DNA from: Lasiosphaeria ovina
Lineage: Eukaryota > Ascomycota > Sordariomycetes > Sordariales > Lasiosphaeriaceae
DNA: 64,000 nucleotides
NCBI GenBank assembly: GCA_033439765.1
Contig: JAULSN010000003.1
Location: 62,001-126,000 of the forward strand
Direction of reading: 5' to 3'
Part shown: positions 41,981-54,839 of the stretch, in pieces
Layout: every line of letters starts with the position of its first letter
Numbering within the stretch: the stretch's first letter is position 1
The notes under the pieces: model-generated
What the model was told of the DNA's origin: nothing
Databases searched by the model: none
What the model saw: the letters and a program-made list of their open reading frames with translations, nothing else
Program-made: the position numbers and the translations under genes

Positions 41981-44556
41981 CGTGGCGGTCGGGGGAGGAG
42001 CGCCAACGGAACGCCCACGGGGACGCCAGCAGCGATCAGTCGCGAGTCCCGAGTCGCAGGCCGCTGAGACAGGCGCATTCGCGGTGCCCACAGCTAGTGA
42101 AGAGCCGCCAACGCGCGGATGACGCCAGTCAGCCCGAGAGGGGAAACCTGGAAGGAACCTAACCTTGCCAGTCGCGCTCGAGCGCCAGGGCAGCAGCAAC
42201 TGGACCAACCACTGTAAGCTTCAGGGGATTATTTCCCAAGGCCCAACCTGGAACCTAGGACACCTCCCGGTCCCGGGCATAGCGGTTACCTCCACTTACC
42301 CAGCTAGCCAGCTACCCACTGGGCCACTACAAATAGAAGCCTCGGTACGGGGTAGGGACCAAAGGAGGGGCGACCGAAGTCTCACGCAGGGCGGCGTGCT
42401 GTCGGCGCCCAGTCGGGCAAGGATCGCATCAGAGGCCTTGATCCGATCCGTCAGGTAGATACCTACAGTGAGGTACTGAATAGGAATGGTAAAGTAACTA
42501 GTGCAATCCGTCGGCGCGAGACACGCAGCAGCGGCACGATGATGGCCCTCGGACCGGGCGGTTCGGGGTAATGATGGGCAGAAAAGCGAGAGGGGGTGCG
42601 AGGGGAAGGGAGGGGGTCGCTGAAGAGGGTTTCGGCCGATTTAACGCGACACAGAACTCCAAGCACACGGCAAGCCAATTCGCACGCCACGGGCAATTGG
42701 CACTTCCGCCAAACTGGGTGCACCCTTCACTCCGTTGCACCTCGCACCATGGTCGGAGCTGTCGTTCTTGCTGTTTCTGGGGTTCGTGTGGGGAAGGACA
42801 AGCGAAATTGCGGAGAGGATGGTCGCACGAGTCAGGCAATTGCGGCGGCTTACCCTCGACAGTGGGCAGTGGCTGCCAGTTGCCAAACGGCGGCTGGCCC
42901 AATAAGTCGGACAGACCAATAGAGCAACCGCGACCGCTTTTTGCCATCTGCCTTGAACTATGTTACACTGTATACACTGTACGCACTGTGCGGGCGATGG
43001 TTATGTAGAGGTACTCCGTACAGGAGGAGCTCGCAGCTGGAGTCCCATGATCGCATCCAACCCGATTCCAAGTTCTTGATTTCCTCAATGCAGCCGACGA
43101 CTTCCCAGACCGCCAACACTTGCATCTAGCATCATGCAGTTCTAAAGTGGCCCCCGCGAAATCACGGCCGAACCTGGAATTCGCGTCCTGTTTGCGTCCC
43201 AAGCCTAGCAAAAGACGAGCACCGTGTAGGTAACCCATAGGGCGTGGATGCTTTGCGTAAGAAAAACGGGCCCCTCACTCTTGTCGCCATCGTCGGCTTC
43301 CCTGCAACATCAACAGGCACTAAACCGCCGGACAGGCACTGCTCCGTAGAACCTTCCACTGGATTGTACCGCTGCCCAAGGTGCCGAGGTTTTCTTTTCT
43401 TTTTTTCCTTTTTTTCTTTTTCCAAGGCCCAGGTCTTTCGGATGTACCTGATGGATCTGGTCCTTGGTGCCCATCACCGACAGTCCAGGAGAGTACGGGA
43501 GGGAGGTGGTCCATCCACCCATCATACCCAAGGTTACCTACCTATCCAGCCCAGAAATCTCCTGCATCACATCACGACGACCTTCTCCCGGCGCCCGATC
43601 CACGTGTTCTGGATGCTGCCCAATGGATGATTACCTGCATCAGCAGCAAGTAAGGTAGCCTGCACTGCATGTGGGCGCAATGCAACCCAACCGACGGAGT
43701 GAGCCAGACGGCCTGCCAGATCATGACATAGCATATCCAGACGCTCCGGCAGACAGAGTGCTTGGTTTGGTTTGCGCCGTAGTAACCCCAGACCCGAGTT
43801 CTGGCCGATGAGAGCCTCAAGCTCAATGTCGCCTCCCAAGGAGCGGCGGGAGCTGCGTCTCCAGGTGCCCGGTCTGCCGAGGTCAGGAGACACCTGGTAC
43901 TCTCCACAGTCGCCAAACGGACCGGGTTGGGCGGGATGCCGGCTCAAGATCATCTACTATGTAGATTGCTAGTACATACCTACACTTAGGGCCTCGGAAA
44001 GGTGGGGTTGATGCGCGTGTCGAGTTGATCAACGAACGAACGGGGACAGAGAACTCGTACCGGGCAGCTACCAAGTAGACTCGACTCTGTCTGGTCTGGA
44101 CTGGACTGGACTGGGCGCGACGGGACTGGCCTGATACGGCCTTGTTTGTGTTCCGGGAGGATATAGCTACCCATGACTCTAGTATCGGTGCATCACTACC
44201 CGACCGGCTCTCGTCCTTTGTCCACTTGCCTGCCTCGTACGAGGGTGTACCTTGGGGACGACCCCCACAGAACTCGCAACGAAACAAGCCGACAAGCACA
44301 CATTGGCGCCGGAGCGGGAATCTGAGAATCGAGTTGGTTGCACCTTGCCTCGATTGGAGCATCACCCTCGCCTTCCCTTCCAAGAGCCGATTCGGTCTCC
44401 AGTCCTGCCCAGCTGCCGACGCTCGATATCTCTACCCCAAATCCCTTCCTTCCACTGACTTGCAAGGACGCTCTGCATATAATAACCCCATTCTATCCCC
44501 CAATCCGGGGCCCCGACTCCTCACTCTGCATTGTCTCACCCTACACCCTCGTCACC
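41981..44556. other. intergenic 41981-44556 between the regulator and LRA3
   Basis: A 2.6-kb bidirectional upstream region. Several frames of about 90-165 codons overlap on both strands without domains. There is a CT-rich tract at 43390-43430 and GGACT(G) short tandem units at about 44095-44115. Confidence 0.5.
44476..44487 (+). promoter_or_regulatory. TATA-like element of LRA3
   Basis: GCATATAATAAC about 75 bp upstream of the start codon at 44557. Confidence 0.4.
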
Positions 44557-46087
44557 ATGGCTTCCGTAAGACAGTTTCCGACGATCAAGAGCGTGCGATC
44601 CTTTGTGATTGGTGGTGTTGGATCAGGTTTGCAAAGCTTCCAGGCCACTCATCGTTAGATGCCTGCTGACGGTTGACAAGGCGGTGATTATCATAACGTC
44701 AAGGGAGGACACTGGTGGGTCTTGCCCCTGTCCCACTTGGGTTGGCATGCATACTTACACGAGACAGGCTGATCGACTCGCCCATCTCGACGCCTTGCTC
44801 GAGGTGGGAGAAGTACCGGGCGTCACGAACAAGCTGGGGCATCAACGTCCTTGGCTCCTTCTTCCTCGAGATTGAGGCCAGCGATGGCACCGTCGGCTTT
44901 GCCACCGGATTCGGCGGTAGGTCACTCTCAGTCTTGATGCCGATACAGCTGACGACTGACACGGCAATTCCTTCCAAGGACCTCCCGCATGCTGGCTCGT
45001 CCACCAGCACTTTGAACGGTTCTTGATCGGGGCGGACCCTCGAGACACCAACCACCTCTTTGAGCAAATGTATCGCGCTTCCATGTTCTATGGGCGCAAG
45101 GGACTCCCTGTCGCCGTCATATCCGTCATCGACCTTGCCCTCTGGGACTTGCTGGGCAAGATCCGCAATGAGCCTGTGTACAAGCTCATCGGCGGCAGCA
45201 CTAAGGATCGCATTGACTTCTACTGCACGGGGCCGGATCCCCCGGCCGCCAAAGCCATGGGATTCTGGGGAGCCAAGGTTCCGCTTCCATACTGCCCGGA
45301 AGAAGGCCACGTAGGGCTCAAGAAGAATGTAGAGTTCCTGCGCAAGCACCGCGAGTCTGTCGGCCCCGACTTTCCGCTCATGGTCGACTGCTACATGTCT
45401 CTCAACGTGTCCTACACGATCGAAATCGCGAAGAAGTGCGAAGACCTTGACATCAACTGGTGGGAGGAGTGTCTGAGTCCCGACGATACGGATGGCTTCG
45501 CCCAGATCAAGCGAGCCCACCCGACCCTCAAGTTCACCACCGGCGAGCACGAGTACTCTCGCTACGGGTTCCGGAAGCTGATCGAAGGGCGCAATCTCGA
45601 CATCATCCAGCCAGACGTCATGTGGCTCGGTGGGATGACGGAGCTGCTCAAGGTGGCCGCCATGGCCGCTGCGTACGATATCCCCGTCGTTCCCCATGCC
45701 AGCGGCCCGTACAGCTACCATTTTGTCATCAGCCAGCCCAACACACCGTTTCAGGAGTACCTAGCCAACTCACCTGATGGCAAGAGCGTGCTTCCTGTAT
45801 TTGGCGACTTGTTCATCGACGAGCCGATCCCTACTAAGGGATACCTAACAGCTGCAGACTTGGATAAGCCTGGATTTGGCCTTACGCTCAATCCTGTTGC
45901 TAGAGCCAAGCTGATTCCCAGCACATATCTCTTGACGCCCCCCGTGCCGGCGTCGCTCGCTCCCCCGCCGTCGGCCGAGGCCGAGGTTGCGGCCCCGGCG
46001 CCCGGTGTTACCGAGGAGAGTAAGGAGGCGGAGGATGGCGTCGTGGACGGCTTGGTTGCCAAGGTGCAGAAGCTAACTACTGCCTGA
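44557..46087 (+). CDS. LRA3: L-rhamnonate dehydratase
   Basis: Four exons (44557-44626, 44681-44714, 44768-44916, 44979-46087), 453 aa; exon 2 is 34 nt. The protein belongs to the mandelate-racemase branch of the enolase superfamily. GWGINVLGSFF-type and FATGFGG|PPACWLVHQHFERFL segments, LALWDLLGK, metal ligands in MVDCYMSLN (Asp), WWEECLSPDD (Glu) and TTGEHEYSRYG (Glu), and the His-containing VVPHASGPYSYH are all as remembered for fungal L-rhamnonate dehydratases. It converts L-rhamnonate to 2-keto-3-deoxy-L-rhamnonate, step 3 of the non-phosphorylated L-rhamnose pathway. A Pro/Ala/Glu-rich tail of about 60 residues follows the domain. The dehydrogenase of step 1 lies 1 kb downstream on the same strand; expression in response to L-rhamnose is expected. 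Confidence 0.92.
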
Positions 46088-47093
46088 GCGTGGAGTTATC
46101 CCCGCGTTGCAAGCGGTGCAAATGGAGGGCCTCACAGAGCATTAGCGGCGCTCGAAATTGTATTCCATATGTCCCCCCTCCAAATTGCCCATAGCGTTGC
46201 CTCATAAATTCGTCCACATCTCCAAGTTTCCCTCGACACGTTTCCTGTGCGGAGGTTGATATGGGCTGACGTCATCGGTATCGTTGGCTCTCGAGGATCC
46301 CCACATTGGTATTGCGCCTCACGAGAGACTCTTGATGTTGCAAAGTCGCTTGCGCGCCGACTTGTGGATAGACTGGGTTGGTTGGATCGTTGGCTCACGG
46401 GCTTGTTCCGTTCAGTTCGCACGTGCATGGTGGAGGAAGAGTTCGGAAATCGAACCCGTCGTCGAGGGCTCACCTGACGCCAAAGCACTCTCGAACTCGC
46501 TGACCTCGCTGTAATTCAGACCGAGCCTGGGTGGGGAGTGGTCCCAACAAGCCCCCCTTGGGGCGAGGTGAGCTGGCTGTGTGGGCCCCAGGCAGGCCGC
46601 GGCCATCTTGGGCGGGCCCTGGCTAAATGCAGGGATACACGCCACATCGGCAGCTCTCCTTCAACGACGTCCCATGTGCCTCCACTGCGGGCTCCACGTG
46701 TGCCTCGCACGCAGGGAGTTTCCGGGGGAGCTGCTTATCTTGCTTTCCCGACCGGGGGAGCAGTGGACAGTGAGGAGGTGTGCCAGCTTCTGCAAGGGCC
46801 CCCTCCTTCCCCCCATCCAGCCAAATCTACCCCACGGCAGTACACCGTACCCAAAGTACAGTATATGTACATACATGTGTGTATGAACGCCCCATGCCCC
46901 TCACTTTTGAGGTCACGGGCATAGACTGGAAAGGCGGTTTGGCCGAGGCATCAGACGCGAACGTCTTTGGCAGCCCTGAGCAAGCCAAACCTACGGCGTT
47001 GTGGACATAGCCCGTTAGTACCCTGGGACAAGGTACCTCGGTGCCCCCAGCGCCGTATACGCTTACGCTTTGGGTTCTAGACTTCCAGACGTC
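46088..47093. other. intergenic 46088-47093 (LRA3-LRA1 spacer)
   Basis: 3' flank of LRA3 and promoter of LRA1. Frames here are short and without domains. Confidence 0.5.
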
Positions 47094-47909
47094 ATGCCGC
47101 CCTCCGGGCTTCTCGCCGGCAAGACTGCCGTTATCACTGGCGGCACAACAGGAATTGGGCGCGCCATCGCGCTCGCATTCCTTGTCCAGGGCTGCAGCGT
47201 CGCCGTTAACCACCTCGGCCTTTCCAGGGACCAGCCACACCTTGACAGCCTCATCAGTGAGGCCTCTGAGCTGCTCAAAACCCACCCCTCAGCAGGCCGA
47301 CTAGCCCACCTGCCCGGCGACGTGCGCGATCCCGAAACGGGCACGCGTCTCGTCGCCTTTGCACTCGAGCAGTTTTCCACGGGCCGGTTAGACGTGTGCG
47401 TGTCCAACGCCGGAATCTGCACCTTTGCCGATTTTCTCGATCTCGACGCCGATCTCTTCGCCAACACGGTGCGCACCAACCTCGATGGCGCCTTCTACGT
47501 GGTGCAGGCGGCCGCGCGCCAGATGGCCCGCGGCCAGACCCCGCCCGGCGGCTCCATCATCGGCATCTCGTCCATCTCGGCCTTGGTGGGTGGCGGCGGC
47601 CAGACCCACTACACGCCCACAAAGGCCGGCGTGCTGTCGCTGATGCAGAGCACCGCCGTCGCCCTCGGTCGCTACTCCATCCGCTGCAACGCCCTCCTGC
47701 CGGGCACCATCAAGACGCAGCTCAACGAGGCCGATCTTGACGACGATGCCAAGCGCGCCTACATGGAGACGCGCATCCCCCTCGGACGCACCGGCGAGCC
47801 GCGTGACCTCGCCGGTCCTGCAATCTTTCTTGCCAACGACGAGCTGAGCGGCTACGTCACGGGCGCCCAGCTGCTGGTTGACGGGGGCTTGTTTGTGAAT
47901 TTGCAGTGA
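47094..47909 (+). CDS. LRA1: L-rhamnose 1-dehydrogenase (SDR family)
   Basis: Single exon, 271 aa, from the ATG at 47094 (an in-frame TTG farther upstream is not used as start). Classical SDR: GGTTGIG nucleotide motif at residues 16-22, SNAG near 104-107, Ser160, Tyr173 and Lys177 of the catalytic set (HYTPTKAG), and a C-terminus GYVTGAQLLVDGGLFVNLQ that is typical of fungal L-rhamnose 1-dehydrogenases. It oxidises L-rhamnose to L-rhamnono-lactone with NAD(P)+. The lactonase and aldolase of the pathway are not in the window. Other SDR substrates cannot be excluded from the sequence, but the neighbouring rhamnonate dehydratase supports this call. Confidence 0.85.
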   Translation: MPPSGLLAGKTAVITGGTTGIGRAIALAFLVQGCSVAVNHLGLSRDQPHLDSLISEASELLKTHPSAGRLAHLPGDVRDPETGTRLVAFALEQFSTGRLDVCVSNAGICTFADFLDLDADLFANTVRTNLDGAFYVVQAAARQMARGQTPPGGSIIGISSISALVGGGGQTHYTPTKAGVLSLMQSTAVALGRYSIRCNALLPGTIKTQLNEADLDDDAKRAYMETRIPLGRTGEPRDLAGPAIFLANDELSGYVTGAQLLVDGGLFVNLQ

Positions 47910-48715
47910 TCGATGGGGCTGGTTTTTTAGCATGGTATTAAATCATGATTCTTTTTTTGTGTTTATCTCATCATCGGGAGTACTCGAAATAACACGGAAT
48001 GGTTGATAGTCCCGGGTGATTACAAATCCACCTCATTGCTCTGAGGTCTACCGGCGCGCATCTTTGACCTTGCTACTGGACATTTTAGAGTTGATTTCCG
48101 TTTCATTTGTGTGCTCCATTTGTATTCAAGGAAGGCAACCCGAATCATATGCTAACACTTACACGCCGTACGACAGCCGGTTTCATGCCCCCCCGCCCCT
48201 TTGGATATATCTTCCCAATTGTTTCTTTGCACGCTTTGCCAGAGCCTCACTTTGATCAAAAGAATCACGTCAAAGGGGCAAAGGAATGGGGATGCGGCGC
48301 CCTTAAGGCTGACTGATACATGGTATGCTTTGCTCAAAGCATAAACATCACGAATTCTAAATTCTAGCGCGGGCCATGGCTCTTCCGTCCGGATATTGCA
48401 GGTGGTGTTTTCTCAAATCTTGATGCCGTGCTTTTTCTCGAGCTCTTCCATATCTCGGCCTCAAACTTGCCAACCCTGCAACCAACTGCTACTGAGCAAA
48501 CAATCTCACATCTCTCACTACCAGGCAGCCATCCTGCTCGACCCTGCCCCCGTCGCCCCCCCCCCGCATGACGGCCTCCAGGTGGTGAAGCAAAACTCAG
48601 ATACCCAAGCCACAGAATAGCCTCTGCCGCTAAGAAAACTCAAAACCGGAAAACAGATTTTCGCAGCGCCAGGTTCAACTTGACACGTTCAACCGCCGTC
48701 CGACACAGGGCCAAC
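47910..48715. other. intergenic 47910-48715
   Basis: 3' flank of LRA1 and leader of the small gene at 48716. No supported gene. Confidence 0.45.
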
Positions 48716-48952
48716 ATGGCCGGCAACATGGACGAGATCCGCAAGCAGGTAAACGACGCAATCGCCTCTTCTGGGTCCCGGATCATCGGCATGATCGTCG
48801 ACGCCGGCCGCGCCTCTCAGATCAGACGCGAAGACCTCCAAGACATCAAGCTAAAACTCGACGACGCGAAGACCCGTAGAGTCCAAGTTCCGCCAGCTGT
48901 GAATGGCACAGACGCCACCGCGGATGGCAACAACGGCTCCAAAATAAACTAA
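48716..48952 (+). CDS. small helical protein of unknown function
   Basis: An open frame of 78 aa from the ATG at 48716 (context ACATGG); the same frame is open some codons further upstream without an earlier ATG. The sequence has amphipathic-helix character (MDEIRKQVNDAIAS, REDLQDIKLKLDDAKTRR) and an Asn/Gly/Ala-rich tail. Coding-like codon use and a Met-Ala start support a real gene, but no family is recognised and no intron is needed. Confidence 0.45.
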   Translation: MAGNMDEIRKQVNDAIASSGSRIIGMIVDAGRASQIRREDLQDIKLKLDDAKTRRVQVPPAVNGTDATADGNNGSKIN

Positions 48953-51246
48953 CGAGACACGATCCAAGGGTGTTCCGGACGACTAGGTCTCAAGCAGTAC
49001 AGTACTGCTAGTCCATTGCCTCAGATACTGCGGTCGTCTATTGCCAGGATCTCACTGTTCCCTCCCATATCGACAGAATGCTCATGGTGCCTACCTTCCG
49101 CAGTGAGTCTTGAGTATTGGGCTCGGGCTCTTCAACATGGCAAGGGCAAAGAGTGGCTTACCAAACAATCAGAAGTTTTCAATTTTCATATCATCACTCT
49201 GGACTTGGAACCAAGACTGCCATACTATATATTGTTCTTCAAGTTCTGTGGCGTCTACACAGGTAGGCGTTCTTCCATTCCCCACCAACTGTCCTACTAC
49301 CTGTGTTAATTCTTCGTGTTCTAGACAAGATGGCTCAAAATGCGAGCTGCTTTATCGCCGAATCTCAGTATTTCCTTCATCTTTTATACCTTTTCTTTCT
49401 TCTCTGAGGTTTCCAATTTACCTTACCTTTTGGCTGTAAATATTTGATTCTAAACACCAACAATTTTATATTTAAATATCCTCTGAACCTCATATTGATT
49501 ATACCTATATCGCATTGATCTGTAGGCCGAACCTTCCACGACATTGATAACCATTGGGAAAAGTGCTGCCTCTTGGTTGCTGAGCCTCTCCATAAAGGCA
49601 CCGTTGAATCTCTAGACCTGACCCATATTGTTATATACCCGGTACTAACCCTGTTAATTATAGGGTACCAAGCTGCTGCATATTCGGAGTTCACGAACAA
49701 TTCCACCTTGGGTGCCATGTCTTTTCCACGTGTATAGACAATACTTGTGCTATTTAACCGCATTCATGACCCTTAACTATCACATACACAGGTTTGATTG
49801 GATATGAATGAGAATGGTTTACTAAACGAGGCTAAGTTTATTTCTTCTGAATATGTACGGGAGGTGCCGCCAGGGCAAGACAGATCACTGCTACCATGGC
49901 GGAAATCATTTCTCAACAATGATAAATGAACTGTACAGCTCTCAACTAATATGCTAGATAGCGTCGAGAGAAGATTAGGAGACAAGCCCGAGACTCATAT
50001 GGCTCACAGCACGCAGCTCTTATCTTCGTGATCCTCTCCATAGTGACTCTTGGGAACCCGCTTTGCCTCAGAAACTACTGCTGCAGAGCCCGCTGCAACC
50101 CCTATACCCAAAATCATCACTAAATGAGGAAACCATGCTCAATAAGCTAAAAACCACCTAGATATTCGGGCCAAGGTACGTAGTATATAATTAAAAGTCA
50201 CTATAACAGAAGTGAGTTGTGAACTTCAATTGCCGTAAAATATTACCGCATAATTATCTCGCTATTTTTTGAAATGAAGTTTTATCAGAAACCTTACCAA
50301 ATAAGAAATAGTTGCTAAAATAGGGGGGTTGGATTTCTGCCATTTGCTGGCAGCTGATAAGTTGTTGAATGAGGAAGTTGAGGGGCTGGTGGAGGGCGAC
50401 GGTTGGCAGTCAATGAATGGCGGGGTTGTGGTGGGCGCGCTGGGGTTAATTGCGGAGTTTCGTCATTTGGACAGGGGTCAGGGCGTGTTAGGATTCGGGC
50501 ACCCTGTCCGTGCCTGACGCGTGCCAGCGGCATGGTGGGGGGCGTGTCCTGTTGGCCTGTGAGTCCGAATCTCGACGCGGTCGCAGCAAACAAGGCCAGG
50601 CCATTCGCCCACCACCTCTGGGAGTCAGGGCAAGGACACATGATCTCTTGTCGACTTGGCTGCTCGAACACAGCCAGGCAGATATCCAGCCACCTCCCAT
50701 GACATATTTTCCCTATTTTAATTGCTTTTAAATATTATTTCGAATTTGCCCGCTCTTGCATGCGTGTTTTGCCTGCCTGCGTCGCCAAAGCTGTCAAAGC
50801 CATCATATGTCCACTGCAGTGTCTCACTTTGGCGCCGCAGAGTTCCAAACCAACAAGCATCGGATAGAGTCTGAACAACCTCGAGAGCGAACCAAGCGAA
50901 AGTCGACGACACAGAACGCCAGAGACGCCTAGACCTGTAAAGGCTTTACACGCAGCGCTGCATTGAAGCCGACCCCACCTCATCTGCGGTGCACTATTCC
51001 GTACGCCTGCACGCACAGAGTCGCGCCATCGAAGACTTTGATGCCTCGGACCTGGTTGTCTCTCGAACACGCAAACCTAGAACCCACGTCTCGATTCCGT
51101 GTACCGTCCCCCTTTGTCCCTTTTCGACTGGGGCAAGAAGGGCACGCTCTCTGCTAGCTTTCCTCACGCAAGCGAACCTAGACCGCGACTATGGTGGCGT
51201 TTTGCGCGGCCGCATTTGCAGCTGAATCAAGCCTTCCGCAATAGGA
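48953..51246. other. intergenic 48953-51246
   Basis: A 2.3-kb stretch, AT-rich between about 49360 and 50330 and GC-rich after. A 128-codon minus-strand frame at 49763-49377 contains a piece (KVELFVNSEYAAAW..STGYITIW) that faintly recalls a copia RNase H segment; the rest shows no similarity I can see. Confidence 0.4.
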
Positions 51247-53931
51247 ATGGCCGACTCGTCGGGTTCCGAAAGCCGTCCCCCACTCGACGCCTCGAACGAC
51301 GCTATGGAGGCTCTGGACGCACCCGGCTCCCAGCCGCCAGACCTCCGGTGCTGTTGTGGGAGGGACGGCTGTGTCTTTTTGAGACACAATTGCTCTGTGT
51401 TACAGAGCGTCGAACGCGATGTGCACACGGCGGCAAAAATGGGCCAGGTGAGTCGACTTCCTCGAGCATTCATTCCTGTCTGCGACACCGACCCCTTGGC
51501 CAGTCGCCTTTGTCGCTTCCCGACCGTCTCCTTTGTGTTCCTGTCGAGTCCTTAAACCCGCGCTTGCTCGAATGGCTCCACGCGTGGCCAAGATCGACAG
51601 CCCGGCGACGAACAGAGTACGCTTGTCATCATGGCTACCGTCGAGACTCTGTGGCGCACGCGCCGACCTAAAACTGAAGATTGCACCCCGTCACTGACTC
51701 TTGCGCTGCAGACGTTGCTTGCCCGCCACGAAGCATACATGGCATCCGCCGAACGCGACCGCGTCGAGCTCGCAAGCCGTATCGAGCAACTAGAACAGGA
51801 CAACGCCGACCTCGAAGCCCGCAACAGGCAGGCTAACATTGAGAACTACAGTTTGCGCGACGATCTCGACCAGCTCAACGAGACAGTCAAAGATGCCGAC
51901 ACCAAGATCGAGCTGTTGGAGGCTACGCTTCGGGACTCTCAGCGCGAGATAAGAAGACTAGAGAGTGCCGCGGCCCGGGCGGCCAACCTCGAGCGACAGA
52001 TTGCCATGCTGGAGGAGGAGCAGGCAACCCTCCAAAAGACCATCGTCCACACCCAGGAGGAGGCGCGCACGGCCATGTTCCGCTGGAGACAGGCGGAGAG
52101 GGGTATCAACGACCTGCAAGACCAGCTGGAACGCATGGAGAAAGAGGCCAGGGAGGAGCGCGAGCGCCATGTCGAGGTGCTCAGCCGCATCGAGCGGCAG
52201 CGTGTTATGGAAAACGAACTCAACACGGCGGCAGGCAGACTTAAAGGGGCAGCCGCGACGAGGTCAATGACGGACGGCAAGAATAAGGGCAACGTGGTGT
52301 CGCATTTCGTCCGCGACATCCTGCAGGACAACGCCACCCTGCAGCTGGGCATCTCCGAGTTGCGCGAGATGTTGATGAGCTCCAACGACGAGATACAATT
52401 GCTCCGAGAGCAGCTTTTGTACCACCAGCCAGTCGACAGCCAGGTCGGCGCCAGTGCCTCGACACCAACACTGCGCGCCGAGCTGGAGCTGAAAGAACCC
52501 CCAGCGCCTTCGCCTCCAAGGGTGTCACAGGAACTCCACGTGCACCATCACTACCATGTTACCCACAAGCCAGAGTCGAAGAAGTCCAAGAAGAAGAGAC
52601 AAGGACTCACTCCGGGCACTTTCACTCCGCCGCATATATCGGCACCCTCTACGCCTCGCCTTTCGGCCATGACATGGCAAAATCGAGGAGCGCTCGCGGC
52701 CGCTTTTGTTCCCCACGCATCCAAAGACCCGTCCTCGACATCTTCGATGCATGCAAACAATCGCTGGTCTCTAATCTCGGAAAGCCCGTCAGAATTCGCC
52801 TCCTCAGCCCCAAGTTCTCCCCGGAACTACAACCGGAACTCAATGTTTGACAGAGCTCTTATGGAAAGCTCGCTTTCCACCTCACCAACGACCAGCATCG
52901 ACCCCTTGTCGCCCACTTGGAGAGGTTTCCACAGGAAACAAGTGTCAGAGCTATCTACTAGAAGCATATCTGCTGCAGTTGCTCTTCCGGTGGAGCAGGC
53001 GCCTTCTAGTAGTGGTGACCAGCCGCCAGCTAGAAATCCACGACCGCACCCCTTAGCAAAACTGATCGTGGATGATCGTCCATCTCGAAGTGCTATTTCA
53101 TCATACACAACCGATGATCTCCCTGACCTAGCACAGACCGCCCCCTCAGCCGACGACACCACAATCGACACCCCTAGTACTGATGGCGACGGCCATGAAG
53201 CCCAGTCGCCGACCTTTGAGCCAGAAGACTTTGACCCAAGTCTGGGACGTCGCCCACGCACGCTACACCGCGCGCTCTCCCACGAATCCATAATGTCCCT
53301 TTCCAACGGGATGGACATACACACGCTTAAAGTCCGGCCTAGCCAGCTGACTCTGCGGCCGCTTGGTGTGACTGCTGCCGGCACAAATGTGAGCGCCATC
53401 ACAGCCCGCCCGACTATCTCAAGGACAAGTACTAGAGGAAGCAAGGGGAGCGTTTTGCTGCGAGACAACCTGGCTATGGCTGGCCTAGGGTTGTCCCTGC
53501 CAAGCGCGCGAGCCGGCGGGAGAACCGTCTCCGGCCCTGCCGTCCACACGAGAAACTCAATCGCGACGCGACAGTCTTCCAGCGCCCTGGGCAGAATTGT
53601 TTCTTGGCGGCCATGGGGCGGCAACATAAACGCCAGCCCGTCACCTGAACCCAGCCCAACCGCTACCCCCATCCTCAGCACCATCACAGTCACGCCCGCT
53701 CTCGCCAGCCCAAACTCGGCTTCCTTGACGAGTAAAGCGGCCCTGGGGTCACCCCACGACAGCCTTTCGTCAAACGACACGTTCCGGGCGCCGGGCATCA
53801 ATCAGCCTGGCGTGATCCCGGGCTTTCACGAATATTGGGCTGCACACCAACGCCGTGGCCCGTCCAGTAAAGTGACACCCGACGACCTCGATTATATCCA
53901 AGAAGCGATGCGCGAAGTGCTCGAAGATTGA
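51247..53931 (+). CDS. coiled-coil protein with Cys-rich N-terminus (conserved fungal, unnamed)
   Basis: Two exons (51247-51447, 51712-53931), 806 aa. The first exon has a Cys/His-containing segment (RCCCGRDGCVFLRHNC) that could bind metal. Residues about 68-320 are one long coiled coil (RVELASRIEQLEQDN through ELREMLMSSNDEIQLLREQL) with no Pro. After it come a HVHHHYH cluster, a basic KKSKKKR stretch and a long Ser/Pro-rich disordered region. The C-terminus is conserved-looking (PGFHEYWAAHQRRG..DDLDYIQEAMREVLED). The layout resembles cytoskeletal or polarity adaptors, but no specific family is certain. The 264-nt intron starts GTGAGT and ends GCTGCAG. Confidence 0.85.
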
Positions 53932-54839
53932 ACCGCCGTTGTACGATATTGCTTGCAAACCATTCCTGCATTGCATAGGCGTGGTGTTGGGGGATATATC
54001 GAAGGAGGTCGAATTACTCCACGCACATCTTTCTTTTGTTTGCCGCGATACCTTTTCTTTTGTTATCCCTGTCAGTATAGGTAATCATCACTGCATATAC
54101 CCTGGTCGGAAGGGATTTTTGGATAGGGGGAGGGTCATTGGGCTTCGGCGTTGTTCCTTCACGTGCCTGGGTTTCCTTTTCTCATTGCATACTAGGTGTC
54201 AGGGTCCGAAGTTCTAATAGCATGGACGGAGAGATGGATAGATACCCTACGGCATCCGTACATGATACGATTCCAGAGAATGTGCCATTGTTGCACGAGC
54301 TAGGGGCCAAGCTTGAGACTGCCGGGGATATCTGGCGGGGGGTGCATTCCATAATCATTAAGCTATTTGATCACTGTTAACTTAAGCATTTCCTAAAGTG
54401 ATTATGTGACAATCTGGCATTGGCCATTAATTGCGTTATTGGGTGGAACAGGTCGGTGTAATTAAGTGGGCGTAGTCAAGGAACATGTACACGAAGTAGT
54501 TTCTGCTCGTTCCTGTGAGCTGCTCATGTCCTGACCAGGCTGACTTCTCGATTGACAATAATGAAACGGCATTGAAGCAGTCGACGTGCAATTGTTTCAG
54601 TGAGACTGGAAATATTGACGAGGCAGGGAACGCAGTGTTTGTTGTAATTGTGTAGGATATAAATATTAGGGATTATTGTTCCGTCCCTTGCGTATTTTCT
54701 TTCCTCCTCTCAAGGACTGTCGACTTTTTCCCCCCTCCCTCATTACCCGGGTGGCTCATGTAACTCTCCCCCCTTTTCGCACCGGATTACCTTGCCTCAA
54801 AGGTCCAAAAGGACGCGCAATGGTGGGGACAGTGGCTCA
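53932..54839. other. convergent intergenic 53932-54839
   Basis: 3' flanks only. Some frames are open but have no domain. Confidence 0.5.

Noticed and set aside
42460..43010. Overlapping frames of 86-149 codons on both strands
   Set aside because: No family motifs, no consistent exon structure; treated as upstream DNA of the regulator and LRA3.
50315..50671. 118-codon minus-strand frame rich in Pro/Arg/Thr
   Set aside because: Low complexity, no domain, and conflicting frames on the other strand.
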